In this document: positions 11,345 to 20,390 of the stretch, piece after piece
How the letters are laid out: the number at the start of each line of letters is the position of its first letter
Position numbering within the stretch: the stretch's first letter is position 1
Assembly (NCBI RefSeq): GCF_038502225.1
Contig: NC_091357.1
Location: 3,974,130-4,038,129 of the forward strand
Direction of reading: 5' to 3'
From: Cherax quadricarinatus
Lineage: Eukaryota > Arthropoda > Malacostraca > Decapoda > Parastacidae
DNA: 64,000 bases
Notes under the pieces: model-generated
What the model saw: only the letters and a program-made list of their open reading frames with translations
What the model was told of the DNA's origin: nothing
Database searches by the model: none
Position numbers and translations under genes: made by a program

Positions 11345-11525
11345 CACTTACGTTATTTTTATTGTGAACATTAGTTGTGGCACCTCGGTTACTTCATATA
11401 CATATGGTTAGTGTGACTTTGTCAATGGTCCAAGTCGGACCGAAACGTCGTCGTAAGCTTCTCTTTTATGTGCGGGTTATTTTTGTATCGTTCCAGTCAC
11501 GGTATTGTGCCTTTTTGTTATTTAG
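11345..11525 (+). mobile_element. Second hammerhead-like repeat, single arm
   Basis: A repeat unrelated in flanks to FB but with a similar core at about 11411-11458: GTGAC, a decayed box TTGTCAA, perfect stem II GGTCC-AAGTC-GGACC, then GAAACGTC and GTCG. Stem I can form GAC:GTC, and H17 would be C. The CUGANGA box differs at three positions, so it should be inactive. The downstream text CGTTCCAGTCACGGTATTGT probably belongs to the same repeat. Confidence 0.45.
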
Positions 11526-11529
11526 TTAC

Positions 11530-11722
11530 ATATACAAACATTCTCGGTCCACAGCAGGATTAGAACTTCCACATACTGCATCAAAGTACACAGTGCTTTA
11601 GCCACTCATCCAGATGGTCATTCCTGTACCCCGGAACACGAGGCTAGTGATAAGTTATTACATCTTTGGTGCAGTGTGTGCAGGTTCAGATCCTGCTGTG
11701 GACTGAATGTTTTTAATTAGTT
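11530..11722. mobile_element. Two tRNA-like SINE heads in inverted orientation
   Basis: The minus strand (11640 to 11535) shows TGGATGAGTGGCTAAAGCAC (A-box-like) and GAAGTTCTAATCCTGCTG (B-box-like). On the plus strand, AGGTTCAGATCCTGCTGTGG (about 11680-11700) is another B-box-like segment. The two heads are complementary over the T-arm and could pair. Confidence 0.55.
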
Positions 11723-11756
11723 TCGCTTGTTTGCGAATTGTTAAGTATTTAAGTAC

Positions 11757-12183
11757 GTGAGTGATCAAGGTCGAAGTAATGTATTTGAAGTGATCAAGGT
11801 CAAAATAATATACGTGTATTTGAAGTGATCAAGGTCAGAGTAATATATTTGAAGTGATCAAGGTCAGAGTAATATATTTGAAGTGATCAAGGTCAGAGTA
11901 ATGTATTTGAAGTGATCAAGGTCAGAGTAATGTATTTGAAGTGATCAAGGTCAGAGTAATGTATTTGAAGTGATCAAGATCAGAGTAATATATTTGAAGT
12001 GATCAAGGTCAGAGTAATGTATTTGAAGTGATCAAGGTCAGAGTAATGTATTTGAAGTGATCAAGGTCAGAGTAATGTATTTGAAGTGATCAAGGTCAGA
12101 GTAATGTATTTGAAGTGATCAAGGTCAGAGTAATGTATTTGAAGTGATCAAGGTCAGAGTAATGTATTTGAAGTGATCAAGGA
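11757..12183. repeat. 29-bp minisatellite, about 15 copies
   Basis: The unit contains GTATTTGAAGTGATCAAGG followed by TCAGAGTAAT. The first two units are diverged (TCGAAGTAAT, TCAAAATAATATAC); the rest are nearly identical. No coding evidence. Confidence 0.95.
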
Positions 12184-12209
12184 GCAAGGATCTAAACATC
12201 CTAAGTGGT

Positions 12210-12243
12210 CATATATTATTTTTGTCACCAAAAATAATATATG
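12210..12243. repeat. Perfect 15-bp AT-rich hairpin
   Basis: CATATATTATTTTTG (210-224), loop TCAC, then the exact complement (229-243). It lies just right of the 29-bp array. It could be the tip of a small foldback or a chance palindrome. Confidence 0.8.
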
Positions 12244-12540
12244 GCAGTTTGACTGTGTGTTTTGTTGCCGGATATCAAGTATGTGGGGTTACTAGTTGAT
12301 GTTGAGGTAGTGTTGTACTGCACTTGACAGAACCAGCCTAGGCATGAGCACTCCATAAGTCACCATGCTCCCTGTAGTCGTCCTCTTCTTGGTGTAATCT
12401 GCTTGTTGCTTGTTATCTATATCTAAATTTACCTTAATTAAAGTAAAAATAAGTTTAAGTAACAGGATAGACAACCAATTTGCTGTTTGAGTGATGATGG
12501 TTACCTTTGAAGGTACTCTAGTGGTCAGTTACTGTTGTTA
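12244..12540. other. Unassigned sequence
   Basis: No repeat, RNA or coding feature that I can support. Confidence 0.4.
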
Positions 12541-12544
12541 TGCT

Positions 12545-12995
12545 TCTTCTTTAAACTTACCGACTTGTTTCAACTTATCGACCACCTCTGAGCCCGCCTC
12601 TTAAGCTGTCTTGACTAATATATGTCTGGTTTTATACCCTTTCTTGAAGCTGTGCATTTTTTTGCCTCCATATTCTCTGCCAGATTATTTCACTCTCCTA
12701 CGACCTTAATACACAGGAAATAGTTACCGCGCGTGTGATTCACGTGTTCCTTCAGCATCCATGTTTGTTTCCTTCTTCCTGCTCCTCATATTTTGCAATC
12801 TGTTTTCCGTGTCGACTCCTTTTTGTATTTTCAACGTCGTGATCATGTCTCTTCAGCAGATTCAGCTCCTTCCGTCTCTGCCTAATTTATGTCTTTCAGC
12901 TCAGAGAAAAGTTGCTCACCTTTATTTGTTCTCAGATTTCTTAGGCAGTGGAACATGTGGGGATTCCACCAGCGTGTGTACTAAACTTGTGGAAG
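12545..12995 (-). mobile_element. Possible decayed LINE C-terminus
   Basis: Minus-strand frames include RRKELNLLKRHDHDVENT and a NYFLCIKVV-type segment followed by NNLAENM. This is the order and style of the end of a CR1/L2-type ORF2 (basic helix, then a FF/YF-R-VV-x-WN-LP motif). Stops and shifts are frequent. The 79-codon plus-strand frame over this interval is probably a shadow. Confidence 0.35.
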
Positions 12996-13053
12996 ATTGA
13001 GACACTTATGCACCATATGGGAATGTTAGGTAAGACACATATGCAACAGTTAG

Positions 13054-13107
13054 GTATCCTTATTTCGAAACGTTTCGCCTACACAGTAGGCTTCTTCAGT
13101 CGAGTAC
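13054..13107 (-). ncRNA. Hammerhead ribozyme-like motif, copy 5, left arm
   Basis: Minus strand: stem I GTACTCGA, box CTGAAGA, stem II GCCTAC-TGT-GTAGGC, GAAACGTT, stem I partner TCGA. Compared with the GCCAC/GTGGC subfamily, stem II differs on both strands and still pairs fully, and stem I TCGA:TCGA replaces GGA:TCC. Core bases are intact. Confidence 0.6.
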
Positions 13108-13263
13108 AGAAAAGTTGATAGAAGCAGAAGAGACTTGAAGACGATGTAATCAGTCCATCACCCTTAAAGTTTTGAGGTGGTCAGTCCCTCAGTCTGGAGA
13201 AGAGCATTGTTCCAAAGTTTGAAACATCGTCTTCAAGTCTCTTCTGCTTCTATCAACTTTTCT

Positions 13264-13317
13264 GTACTCGACTGAAGAAGCCTACTGTGTAGGCGAAACG
13301 TTTCGAAATAAAGATAC
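13264..13317 (+). ncRNA. Hammerhead ribozyme-like motif, copy 5, right arm
   Basis: Plus-strand mirror of 13054-13107, with the same intact CTGAAGA and GAAACGTT and the six-pair GCCTAC/GTAGGC stem II. The two arms make each strand's transcript carry one sense and one antisense ribozyme. Confidence 0.6.
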
Positions 13318-13388
13318 CTAACTGTTGCATGTGTGTCTTACCTAACAATCTGTCGGTATTTTATACCATTTTAATGTTCACCATATGG

Positions 13389-13441
13389 GAATCTTTATTT
13401 AGGAAACGTTTCGCCACACAGTGGCTTCATCAGTCCAATAC
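13389..13441 (-). ncRNA. Hammerhead ribozyme-like motif, copy 4
   Basis: Minus strand: GTATTGGA, CTGATGA, GCCAC-TGT-GTGGC, GAAACGTT, TCC. All core positions fit. Stem I can form TATTG:TAAATA-type or GGA:TCC pairs; the distal part is weaker than in other copies. Confidence 0.6.
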
Positions 13442-13545
13442 AAAACAGAGAGGTGCAAGAAGAGGAGGAGATTGAGGTAATCAGTCCCTCAGCCTGGAGT
13501 CGATGTGTTCAGTCCATCAATCTTGTAGAATGTACAGCATAGGTA

Positions 13546-16400
13546 TGTATGTATGTATAATGTTCGCCAAGACCGTAGTCCTGGCACGGGTCTCAATCTT
13601 GCGATGACCCGTCTCTGGCTCCCGAGGGAGAAAGGTTTCTACAATGATGCGACATATGCTGTTCAAGCACTCTTCTGGTCAGTTCAACTGGTGCATCTCA
13701 TAAGCGACAACACAGTATGTACTCCTAACTATGGACACTAGCGAGGAGGAGGATATGTCGTTATCACAGGTAACAGCTTGTCTGGTTCGTTGACTCCATG
13801 GTACACTAGTGTGGCTGCAGTCATCTCTGAGTCCTCTTCGGGAGGGAATATCACTCCTAGTTGCCTGCGGAGTGTCTCAGTAACTTCGCACTCCAGAAGA
13901 TAGTGTGTTAGGGGCCGCTGAACGTGCTGACAGTACTGGCACATCTCCTCAGCCTTGTCTACCATCATCTTGGCTGTGGGAAAGCCCAAACGAAGCCGAT
14001 GGATGGCGGTACACTGCGCTCTGGACCAGCTTCTATCATATGGAGGGTGTTCTCCCTGAGTCGCTGCTCGGTACCACTGTTGAGATGGGGTATCACCTAA
14101 GACCTCCCCAATAAGTTTCATGGCTCTGGCAGCCACCAGTTTGGTCTGTCGTAGGCTGATTGGGACAGTAATCCCAACATGTGGATAGTCTGTTGCTGCC
14201 TTGGCTGCATCATCTGCCGCCTCATTTCCCCGGATGCCAGCATGGCTGGGGATCCAGTTCAATGTCGATCTGTTACCCTGAACTTCTAAGGCTGTCATTA
14301 TGCTCAGGATCGATGTGATTAGGTGAACATTGTCCTGTGGTTGAGGATGGGAGAGGGCATTGATTGCAGAGGTGGAATCAACATGTATGACAGGTCGGAG
14401 TCGATGTCGTAGGGCATGTGACAATGCCTACTGAATCGCCACCAGCTCAGCTTGAAGGATCGTGCAGTGGTCAGGGAGTCGCCAGCCTTGTGTGTAACCA
14501 TTGTGGTACAGTCCAGCTGCTGCTCTCTTCGTGTCAGGGTCGACAGAACCATCTGTGAAATACACTGCACATGTGCCTCCCTCTGCCAGTGTCATGCTTG
14601 TCTCAGCATGATTGGTGAGGGTGTCCTGACTGCAGAGACGCTTAGAGATGGGTAGCTGCATGATGCAAACATCGGCTGGATCTGGGCGCCATGGAGGTGG
14701 TGGATGGTACCCAGCAACAGGAAGGTCACAACTCTTCTCAAGGAGTAGTTGTATAGGCAGCAGCTTCGCCCAGCAGCACAAAACGAACGAATCCAGGAGT
14801 AGTCCGTGAAGAGTGTGGGATCTTGTCATGGTTGCCAATATCCGTCTCCTTAGTTGGATACCTTGCTGCCGGTGCAGAATCGTGGCCACTTTTCAGGCGT
14901 TTATGTATCTTAGTCTGTCAGCCAAGGAAGGAAGCCGGGCCTCAGATCCGAGACATACTGTGTTGGTCCAGATGGGGGCCCCAAGCATAGTTCTTATCGC
15001 CTGATTTTGTATGACCTCCACCCTTTGCCTGCTCTGCGGGAAGAGATGAGCTAACGCCGGTGCACCGTAGTCAATGAGCGAGCGTATAGCTTGTATATAG
15101 TACAAGCGAAGTACATCTTTACTTGCCCCTGCACGGTGCCTCGTCATGGCTCTCATGGCGTTGAGTCTGAGTAGAGCACGTGACCTGACACACTCGGCCT
15201 GTTTCTGAAAGGTCAGCTTTTTATCAATGTAGATTCCCAGGTACAGGTAGGAGCCTGTCCACTCAAGTGCTATATCCTGAATACGTAATCTATTCACAGG
15301 ATCTGGTCCCTTGAACATCATTGCAAGAGATTTCTCGGCCGAGATCTTGAGGCCTAGTTTCTTGCAAGACTGCATAATTAGGTCCAGAGCTCGCTGAGCC
15401 TGTCGTTCTAAATTGCCTTTCCCATTCACTACGATTGCAAGATCATCAGCATAGCTGAGGAGCTGTATACCACTATGAAAGGGAAGACTCACAAGTTCCT
15501 GCATAAGGATGTTAAACAGGGTAGGACTGAGCACACCTTGTGGCGTACCGTTTTCCAGGGTTTTAAAGGAAGAGTAGTGTCCCTGAAAGCTGACACAAGC
15601 CTGCGTGCCCCTAAGGTAGGACTCTGTCCAAACCAGGAGGCGTCCTTTGATTCCCTTCCGAGCTAGTATTGCCAGAATTGCTGTGGGGCTGGCTAGTTCA
15701 AATGCCTTTTCAAGGTCGAGGTAGACGACGATACTAGGTTTTTTGTTACTATCAGCAATCTGGCTTAGTAGAGTGGTTATGCACTCTGCTGTACCCACTC
15801 CTTTGGTGAAGCCAAATATGTGATGATGAGGGGGTCCAAGTTTCCATAGGAGGCGGTTAAACACCATCCTCTCAGCAGTCTTGGCTAAGCAGCTGGTCAG
15901 GGATATTGGTCTCATACTGCCTGGGTCCTTGGGCTTTGGAATTGGTACGATGGTAGCTTTCTTCCAAGCTGCTGGGAGTGTCCTGGCCCTCCACGACTTG
16001 TTAATGACGTCTAGTATGGCCTCCCGTCCACTCTGCCCAGCCCGTGCTATCATGGAGTACGTAACACCATCGATGCCCGGGGCAGTATCACCTGTGTTCT
16101 TAATGGTACGTCGGAGTTCCAAGTCCGTGAGGTCTTCATCAGTCACATCTCCCGACTCACATGCAGCTTGTATCGTTAGCTGGCACTGTGGCAGAAGATC
16201 CATCTGTATATTCCAGATGTCCTGTGGGAGCTGAGTGGAGGCTCCCCTGGAAGTGAAAAGCTCCACTAGTTTCTCAGCTTCCTGGGATGGGTTCGGGTGT
16301 GCTGGTGGCCTCGGTTTGCTCTTGCCAGTTGCTATGTTGAGCTTACCCCATATCTCAGTTAAGGTGGTGTGATGCCCGAATGTTGAGCACCACTCCAGCC
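13546..16400 (-). mobile_element. LINE-C, RT-RNase H non-LTR retrotransposon, 5' end lost in gap
   Basis: I-group-like LINE. The coding part (13738-16400) encodes RT and RNase H; 13557-13737 is a presumed 3' UTR, and a short (TATG)n-like tail lies at about 13541-13556. The 5' part, including any endonuclease and ORF1, is missing at the assembly gap. It is far less decayed than the LINE-A copies. Confidence 0.85.
13738..16400 (-). pseudogene. LINE-C ORF2: reverse transcriptase plus RNase H, two in-frame stops
   Basis: One reading frame runs the whole interval, broken only by TGA (14893-14895) and TAG (14428-14430). RT landmarks from the N side: GIDGVTYSMIARAG, KKATIVPIPKPKDPGSMRPI, VVYLDLEKAFELASP (motif A), NGTPQGVLSPTLFNILM (motif B), LLSYADDLAIVV (motif C, intact YADD). 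A C-terminal RNase H domain has the four acidic residues in FTDGSVD, LQAELVAI, HVDSTSAI and RGNEAADDAA, plus the IPSHAGI motif. A CQYCQH-to-HYLLEC segment resembles the Cys/His end of I-type elements. The stops separate RT from RNase H and cut RNase H internally, so the copy should be inactive unless readthrough occurs. Confidence 0.9.
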
Positions 16401-16500
16401 NNNNNNNNNNNNNNNNNNNNNNNNNNNNNNNNNNNNNNNNNNNNNNNNNNNNNNNNNNNNNNNNNNNNNNNNNNNNNNNNNNNNNNNNNNNNNNNNNNNN
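16401..16500. other. Assembly gap (100 N)
   Basis: Exactly 100 unknown bases, the usual placeholder for a gap of unknown size. LINE-C is cut on its left and a different repeat starts on its right, so order and distance across it are uncertain. Confidence 0.99.
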
Positions 16501-16645
16501 GGCTGTGATGGATATGTTGACCAGTGGGCTGACAGTGGCAACAAGACTGCTTGACCAGGCAAGCACCAGACTAGTCTGGGTCTGAGCCTGACTGCAGGAG
16601 TAGGAGTACTATCGAACCCGGTTAAGGTGTATCACAGGTATTCCA
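16501..16645 (+). mobile_element. LINE tail fragment
   Basis: GGCTGTGATGGATATGTTGA, CAAGCACCAGACTAGTCTGG and AGGAGTAGGAGTACTATCGA, ending near GGTGTATCACAGG. It is the same family of DQPGC-type tails as 9555-9740. Confidence 0.6.
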
Positions 16646-16689
16646 CCAATGCTGAAATTATATCAAGTTGCATCCATCTCAGTATGTGT

Positions 16690-17020
16690 GGAATGTCCGC
16701 GATCTGTACATAATGGAATCTTGGTTCAGAGGACATCTCCACAACTTTCTTGCTTTCTCCCGGCCCATCCCTTGGGTATGACCTACTTCCACTGAGGAAT
16801 CCCGCCGACCAGTGACAGTGCCTTCATCTGTTACACGTCCCTCATCTAATGCCAGTATAAGCGCCAATTTTCATGACTGTGCTTCAGATTTTTCAAGACT
16901 TCGGTGCTCTTCACCAACTCCAAGGCTGAGGACTGATTGACTCATATTTTGTATATAGTTCTACAGTCTTCTCATTATGTCCTTGAACTTGTATTGATGA
17001 AGCCACTGAATTGCGAAACA
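16690..17020 (+). mobile_element. Long-form FB remnant ending in a cut hammerhead
   Basis: ATAATGGAATCTTGGTTCAG, ACCTACTTCCACTGAGGAAT and CAAGGCTGAGGACTGATTGA match, in order, the internal part of the 56440-56832 foldback. The segment ends with a hammerhead-like stretch (TTGATGA, GCCACTGAATTGC, GAAAC) that stops right after GAAACA at 17020 and is joined to a LINE-A tail. Confidence 0.55.
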
Positions 17021-17098
17021 GCCCTGATCCATCGGGAGGCCTGGTCATGGACCGGGCCGCGGGGGAGTTGATCCCCGGAATAACCTCCAGGTAACCCA
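17021..17098 (+). mobile_element. LINE-A terminal tail
   Basis: Starts abruptly inside the tail at CCCTGATCCATCGGGAGGCC and runs to CCGGAATAACCTCCAGGTAA. The left junction is with the truncated hammerhead at 16991-17020. Confidence 0.75.
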
Positions 17099-17655
17099 GA
17101 TGTGGCACGTGTGGGTGATTGCTCACCTCGTGTAAATACTGTAAACACCTGCAGGGGATTTAGGCCTTAGTATTAATTCAGAGAGATCTTAATCATATTT
17201 AAATACCAGAATTATTGAAATATTTTAGTATGTTATTATTAGATTATGTTTGGAAACGAAATTAAGTAATATATAGTGGAATATTATTGTAACTGTTGTT
17301 TAACGGGTGAGAGAACTTGGTATCAACGGCCGTTGTTGGTCCAAGTGGTCTCAAGAGTGAGGACGTCCAGGGAAGCTCAGATTATAATTATTGGCCAGCA
17401 CGTGTCAGTGTCTCGAGTCTTCAGTTCAGCCCATAAAACACCTGTCTGGCGCTGTTATTCCCGGATCTAGTCTGTGAAAGAATATTTTTTCTTTGATTAT
17501 GTTATTGTATTGAAGTTGCCACAATATTTGCCGGTGAAGTCAAATATCTAAATTGTGATCATTTAAGTTAGCGAGGTGGAAACCCTAAATTGGAAAGGAT
17601 ATTATTTAATCCTTGCCTATAATTTAGTGAGTGTTTGTGTGATATAGTTTATTTT
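17099..17655. other. Unassigned sequence
   Basis: About 550 bp of AT-rich unique-looking sequence; I see no coding frame with homology and no repeat unit. Confidence 0.4.
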
Positions 17656-17660
17656 GCTGG

Positions 17661-17935
17661 TTACATATGTTATACAAGCAGTTAATTATTAACCTTGCCT
17701 GTAGGCTACATAGGTTATACAAGCAGTTAATTATTAACCTTGCCTTTAGGTTACATAGGTTATACAAGTAGTTAATTATTAACCTTGCCTCTAGGTTACA
17801 TAGGTTATACAAGTAGTTAATTATTAACCTTGCCTCTAGGTTACATAGGTTATACAAGCAGTTAATTATTAACCTTGCCTGTAGGCTACATAGGTTATAC
17901 AAGTTAATTATTAATCTTGCCTCTAGGTTACAGAT
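17661..17935. repeat. 45-bp minisatellite, about 6 copies
   Basis: The unit contains TACATAGGTTATACAAGCAG, TTAATTATTAACC (itself palindromic) and TTGCCTGTAGG. 45 is a multiple of 3, so a minus-strand frame with a 15-residue cycle stays open. The last unit is shortened. Confidence 0.9.
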
Positions 17936-18190
17936 AATTTATCTTATTTTACAGGTACCAGTCTTCACCAGTACGGGGGTCCATATTGAAGAGAGTTACT
18001 AAAGGTTTTAAGCTAGCTATCTAGCACAACCTTAGCTTAGGACAGTCACCACATTCAAGTAAGTCTCTCATAACTCTTGCATTAAGACTCTGCTCCTGTT
18101 GGTCGTTCGTTGTTATATTTCAGAAACATGTTCGTGGAAATTCGTGATGTTAGAATTATTAAACAAATTCAGCTGAGAGCAGCGATTTCC
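17936..18190. other. Unassigned sequence
   Basis: No feature I can support. Confidence 0.35.
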
Positions 18191-18194
18191 TCGT

Positions 18195-19180
18195 ATCGAA
18201 GAGTCTCTCACAAGTTCCCACAACCAGTGAAGGTTCTCTGTACGTTTTCCAGTAATGCAGTTTCTGCTGCCTTGAAAGGAGCCATTAGTATACAGTAATA
18301 TTCCAGCCTGGCGAGAACGATTGACACGAAGAGAATATCCATTGGCTTGGCATCTCTCGTTCGGAAGCCTCTTTATATGCTGTTAATCATTTTTCTTGTT
18401 CCGATGATATCTTTGATTGTGAGATCTTCTAGCATTATCACTTTCGGGTTTCTCACACTTCTGCTCCGTGGAATAAATTGAGTTTGCCTTATATTTCATC
18501 TCATTCTTTAATGCCTCAATTTTTCCGTAGCAAAGTATGTAACTGGAATTTGTCCTCCAGTATGCAGTATAGCCCTTGTGGCTTAGCGCTTCTTTTTGAT
18601 TATAATAATAATGTCCTCCAGTATATCAGTTGCTCACAGGAAGACTTTGTATCTGCTTGAACGCCCTCTTGTGTTCTCTGTGGATACCACTTACATTCAC
18701 ATTCTACAATTGTCTGTAAAGGATGATACGGTGCTATGATTTTTGTCTGTGTCGGACGTAAGAGCATTTCGCTGTAGCATCCCCCTGATTTCCCCCTCTA
18801 TTTGCCATAACTCTCTGGTTTCTATTTGCTAAGAAGTTAAATACCCATCTGCCCATTTTTCCAGTTACTCTTTTGGCTTGCATTTTGTGAGCGATTTCAC
18901 CGTGACCGCACTTGTCAGAGACTTTTACAAAGTCTATGTACACTACATCTGCATTTTGTTGGTCTTCCAGTGTATCCAGGACCTTGTCGTAAACGGTCTA
19001 ACAAGGTTGTGCAGTTGCGGCGATTCTATGTGATCGACAGTCTTGCTTGTTAAAATTCTTTTAAAAGATCTTCATTTGTGAGACTAGCATTATTTTTTGC
19101 AGTTGTTTTACTGCCACCTTTGTGGGTGGGGGGCCATGTCAGTGGTGTTTAATAACTGTGGAATGACACCAGTGACCACA
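18195..19180 (-). mobile_element. LINE-A, decayed ORF2
   Basis: Parallels 6650-7590 on the minus strand. Recognisable pieces are a FVKVSDKCGHGEIAHKMQAK segment (motif A neighbourhood, near 18900), GKMGRWVFNFLANRNQRVMA and, near 19140, TTDMAPHPQRWQ, which corresponds to the fingers segment TTDIAPLHKGGS. FADD is lost. Frameshifts are frequent. Confidence 0.75.
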
Positions 19181-19610
19181 TCGGTATCGGTATCCAGACC
19201 AGAGCTTTGGTGAGATGGGTAAGGAAGAAGGATGGGTAAGGATAGAAATTTTGGAAAAGGGTGGGAGGGGGGAGAGAGGTAGGATATAAAAGGCAAGTGG
19301 CCCAACCACTTTGGTGTAATTTAAAAAGTGTATGTGAAATGATAAGATATTCTTTAAGAGGTATAAGACTAACCCATCAGAGTCACATAGCTATAACAGA
19401 ATATAAGTACATGTCTCTGAATTGGTAGTAATTATACAAGTTGCAATTGCTTTTTTTTTGCGATTGCACAACGGATATTTATGCGACAATAAAGGCAATA
19501 ATTTTCTGGCCAGTTTATAGAATTACGTGACAATGGCTTCTTACAGGTGGTGTCCAGCCATGGTAAATAGCATAATTTTTACATTAGATTGTTATATAAG
19601 ATGTCTCCCT
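19181..19610. other. Unassigned; probable LINE-D 3' UTR in part
   Basis: No coding frame. A run of nine T at about 19451 could be the poly(A) of the minus-strand LINE-D, but the 3' end is not certain. Confidence 0.3.
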
Positions 19611-19630
19611 AATTGGGGGCGATGATTTTC

Positions 19631-19950
19631 TCAGTATACATAGAAGGGTTCTGGTGGTACCCAATCTTCTTCATCAGGGAGGTTGCTCAATATCATGGGT
19701 CGATGGTAATCATCTTTATGTATAAAACGACGGACCCTCTGTGGGAGAGTCATTCTTTGAGTCCTGTGAGGAGGAGTATTGATTATATAATCCGTGGTAT
19801 TTACCACTTGTATAGGATGTTCTCTATCTGGCATGTATAGTTCTTGCATTGAATAGTTTCTTTTTTAGAGTGTCGAGGCGTACATTTATGGCAGTAATAT
19901 CTTGTTGTATGTGTAAATCTGCCATTTTAACTCCTGTCTCTCCTCCTGGT
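19631..19950 (-). pseudogene. LINE-D ORF2 C-terminal remnant beyond the FB insertion
   Basis: Minus strand reads MADLHIQQDITAINVRLDTL and then, after a shift, SGKYHGLYNQYSSSQ-like residues. It directly abuts the 14-bp target copy of the FB insertion (19937-19950). Assignment to ORF2 rests on position and orientation; I do not recognise a domain. Confidence 0.55.
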
Positions 19951-19980
19951 TGTTAGGTAAGACACATATGCAACAGTTAG

Positions 19981-20034
19981 GTATCTTTATTTTGAAACGT
20001 TTCGCCTACACAGTAGGCTTCTTCAGTCGAGTAC
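19981..20034 (-). ncRNA. Hammerhead ribozyme-like motif, copy 6, left arm
   Basis: Minus strand: GTACTCGA, CTGAAGA, GCCTAC-TGT-GTAGGC, GAAACGTT, then TC(A)AAATAAAGATAC. Core intact. Stem I is TCGA against TCAA here, one pair weaker than in copy 5. Confidence 0.6.
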
Positions 20035-20276
20035 AGAAAAGTTGATAGAAGCAGAAGAGACTTGAAGACGATGTAATCAGTCCATCACCCTTAAAGTTTT
20101 GAGGTGGTCAGTCCCTCAGTCTGGAGAAGAGCATTGTTCCATAGAATGAAACAATATTGTTTCATTCTATGGAACAATGCTCTTCTCCAGACTGAGGGAC
20201 TGACCACCTCAAAACTTTAAGGGTGATGGACTGATTACATCGTCTTCAAGTATCTTCTGCTTCTATCAACTTTTCT

Positions 20277-20330
20277 GTACTCGACTGAAGAAGCCTACTG
20301 TGTAGGCGAAACGTTTCAAAATAAAGATAC
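20277..20330 (+). ncRNA. Hammerhead ribozyme-like motif, copy 6, right arm
   Basis: Exact mirror of 19981-20034 with an intact core. A plus-strand transcript through the palindrome would fold into one very long hairpin, which would compete with ribozyme folding. Confidence 0.6.
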
Positions 20331-20390
20331 CTAACTGTTGCATATGTGTCTTACCTAACAACCTGTCGGTATTTTATACCATTTTAATGT

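Larger units (their letters stand above)
13025..13378. mobile_element. FB foldback element, copy 5, inserted in copy 4
   Basis: Complete 354-bp element with near-identical inverted arms (about 13025-13146 and 13225-13353) around a 78-bp spacer. The right end has a 25-bp tail containing GGTATTTTATACC and ending AATGTT. Both arms have hammerhead motifs with intact cores. The 14-bp flanking duplication (12-14 bp depending on where the end is set) shows a true insertion. Confidence 0.9.
12990..13545 (-). mobile_element. FB half element, copy 4, host of a nested FB
   Basis: An FB arm (AAGATTGAGACACTTATGCA, then CTTTATTTAGGAAACGTTTC and TCAGTCCCTCAGCCTGGAGT) is split by another FB element at 13025-13378. 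The 14-bp sequence CACCATATGGGAAT is present on both sides of the insert (13011-13024 and 13379-13392). Confidence 0.85.

Noticed and set aside
12761..13000. 79-codon frame with a hydrophobic start
   Set aside because: The opposite strand looks like a decayed LINE C-terminus; the frame is probably its shadow.
14893..16566. Extension of the LINE-C frame through the N gap to 16566
   Set aside because: The gap length is arbitrary and 16501-16566 belongs to a different repeat on the other strand.
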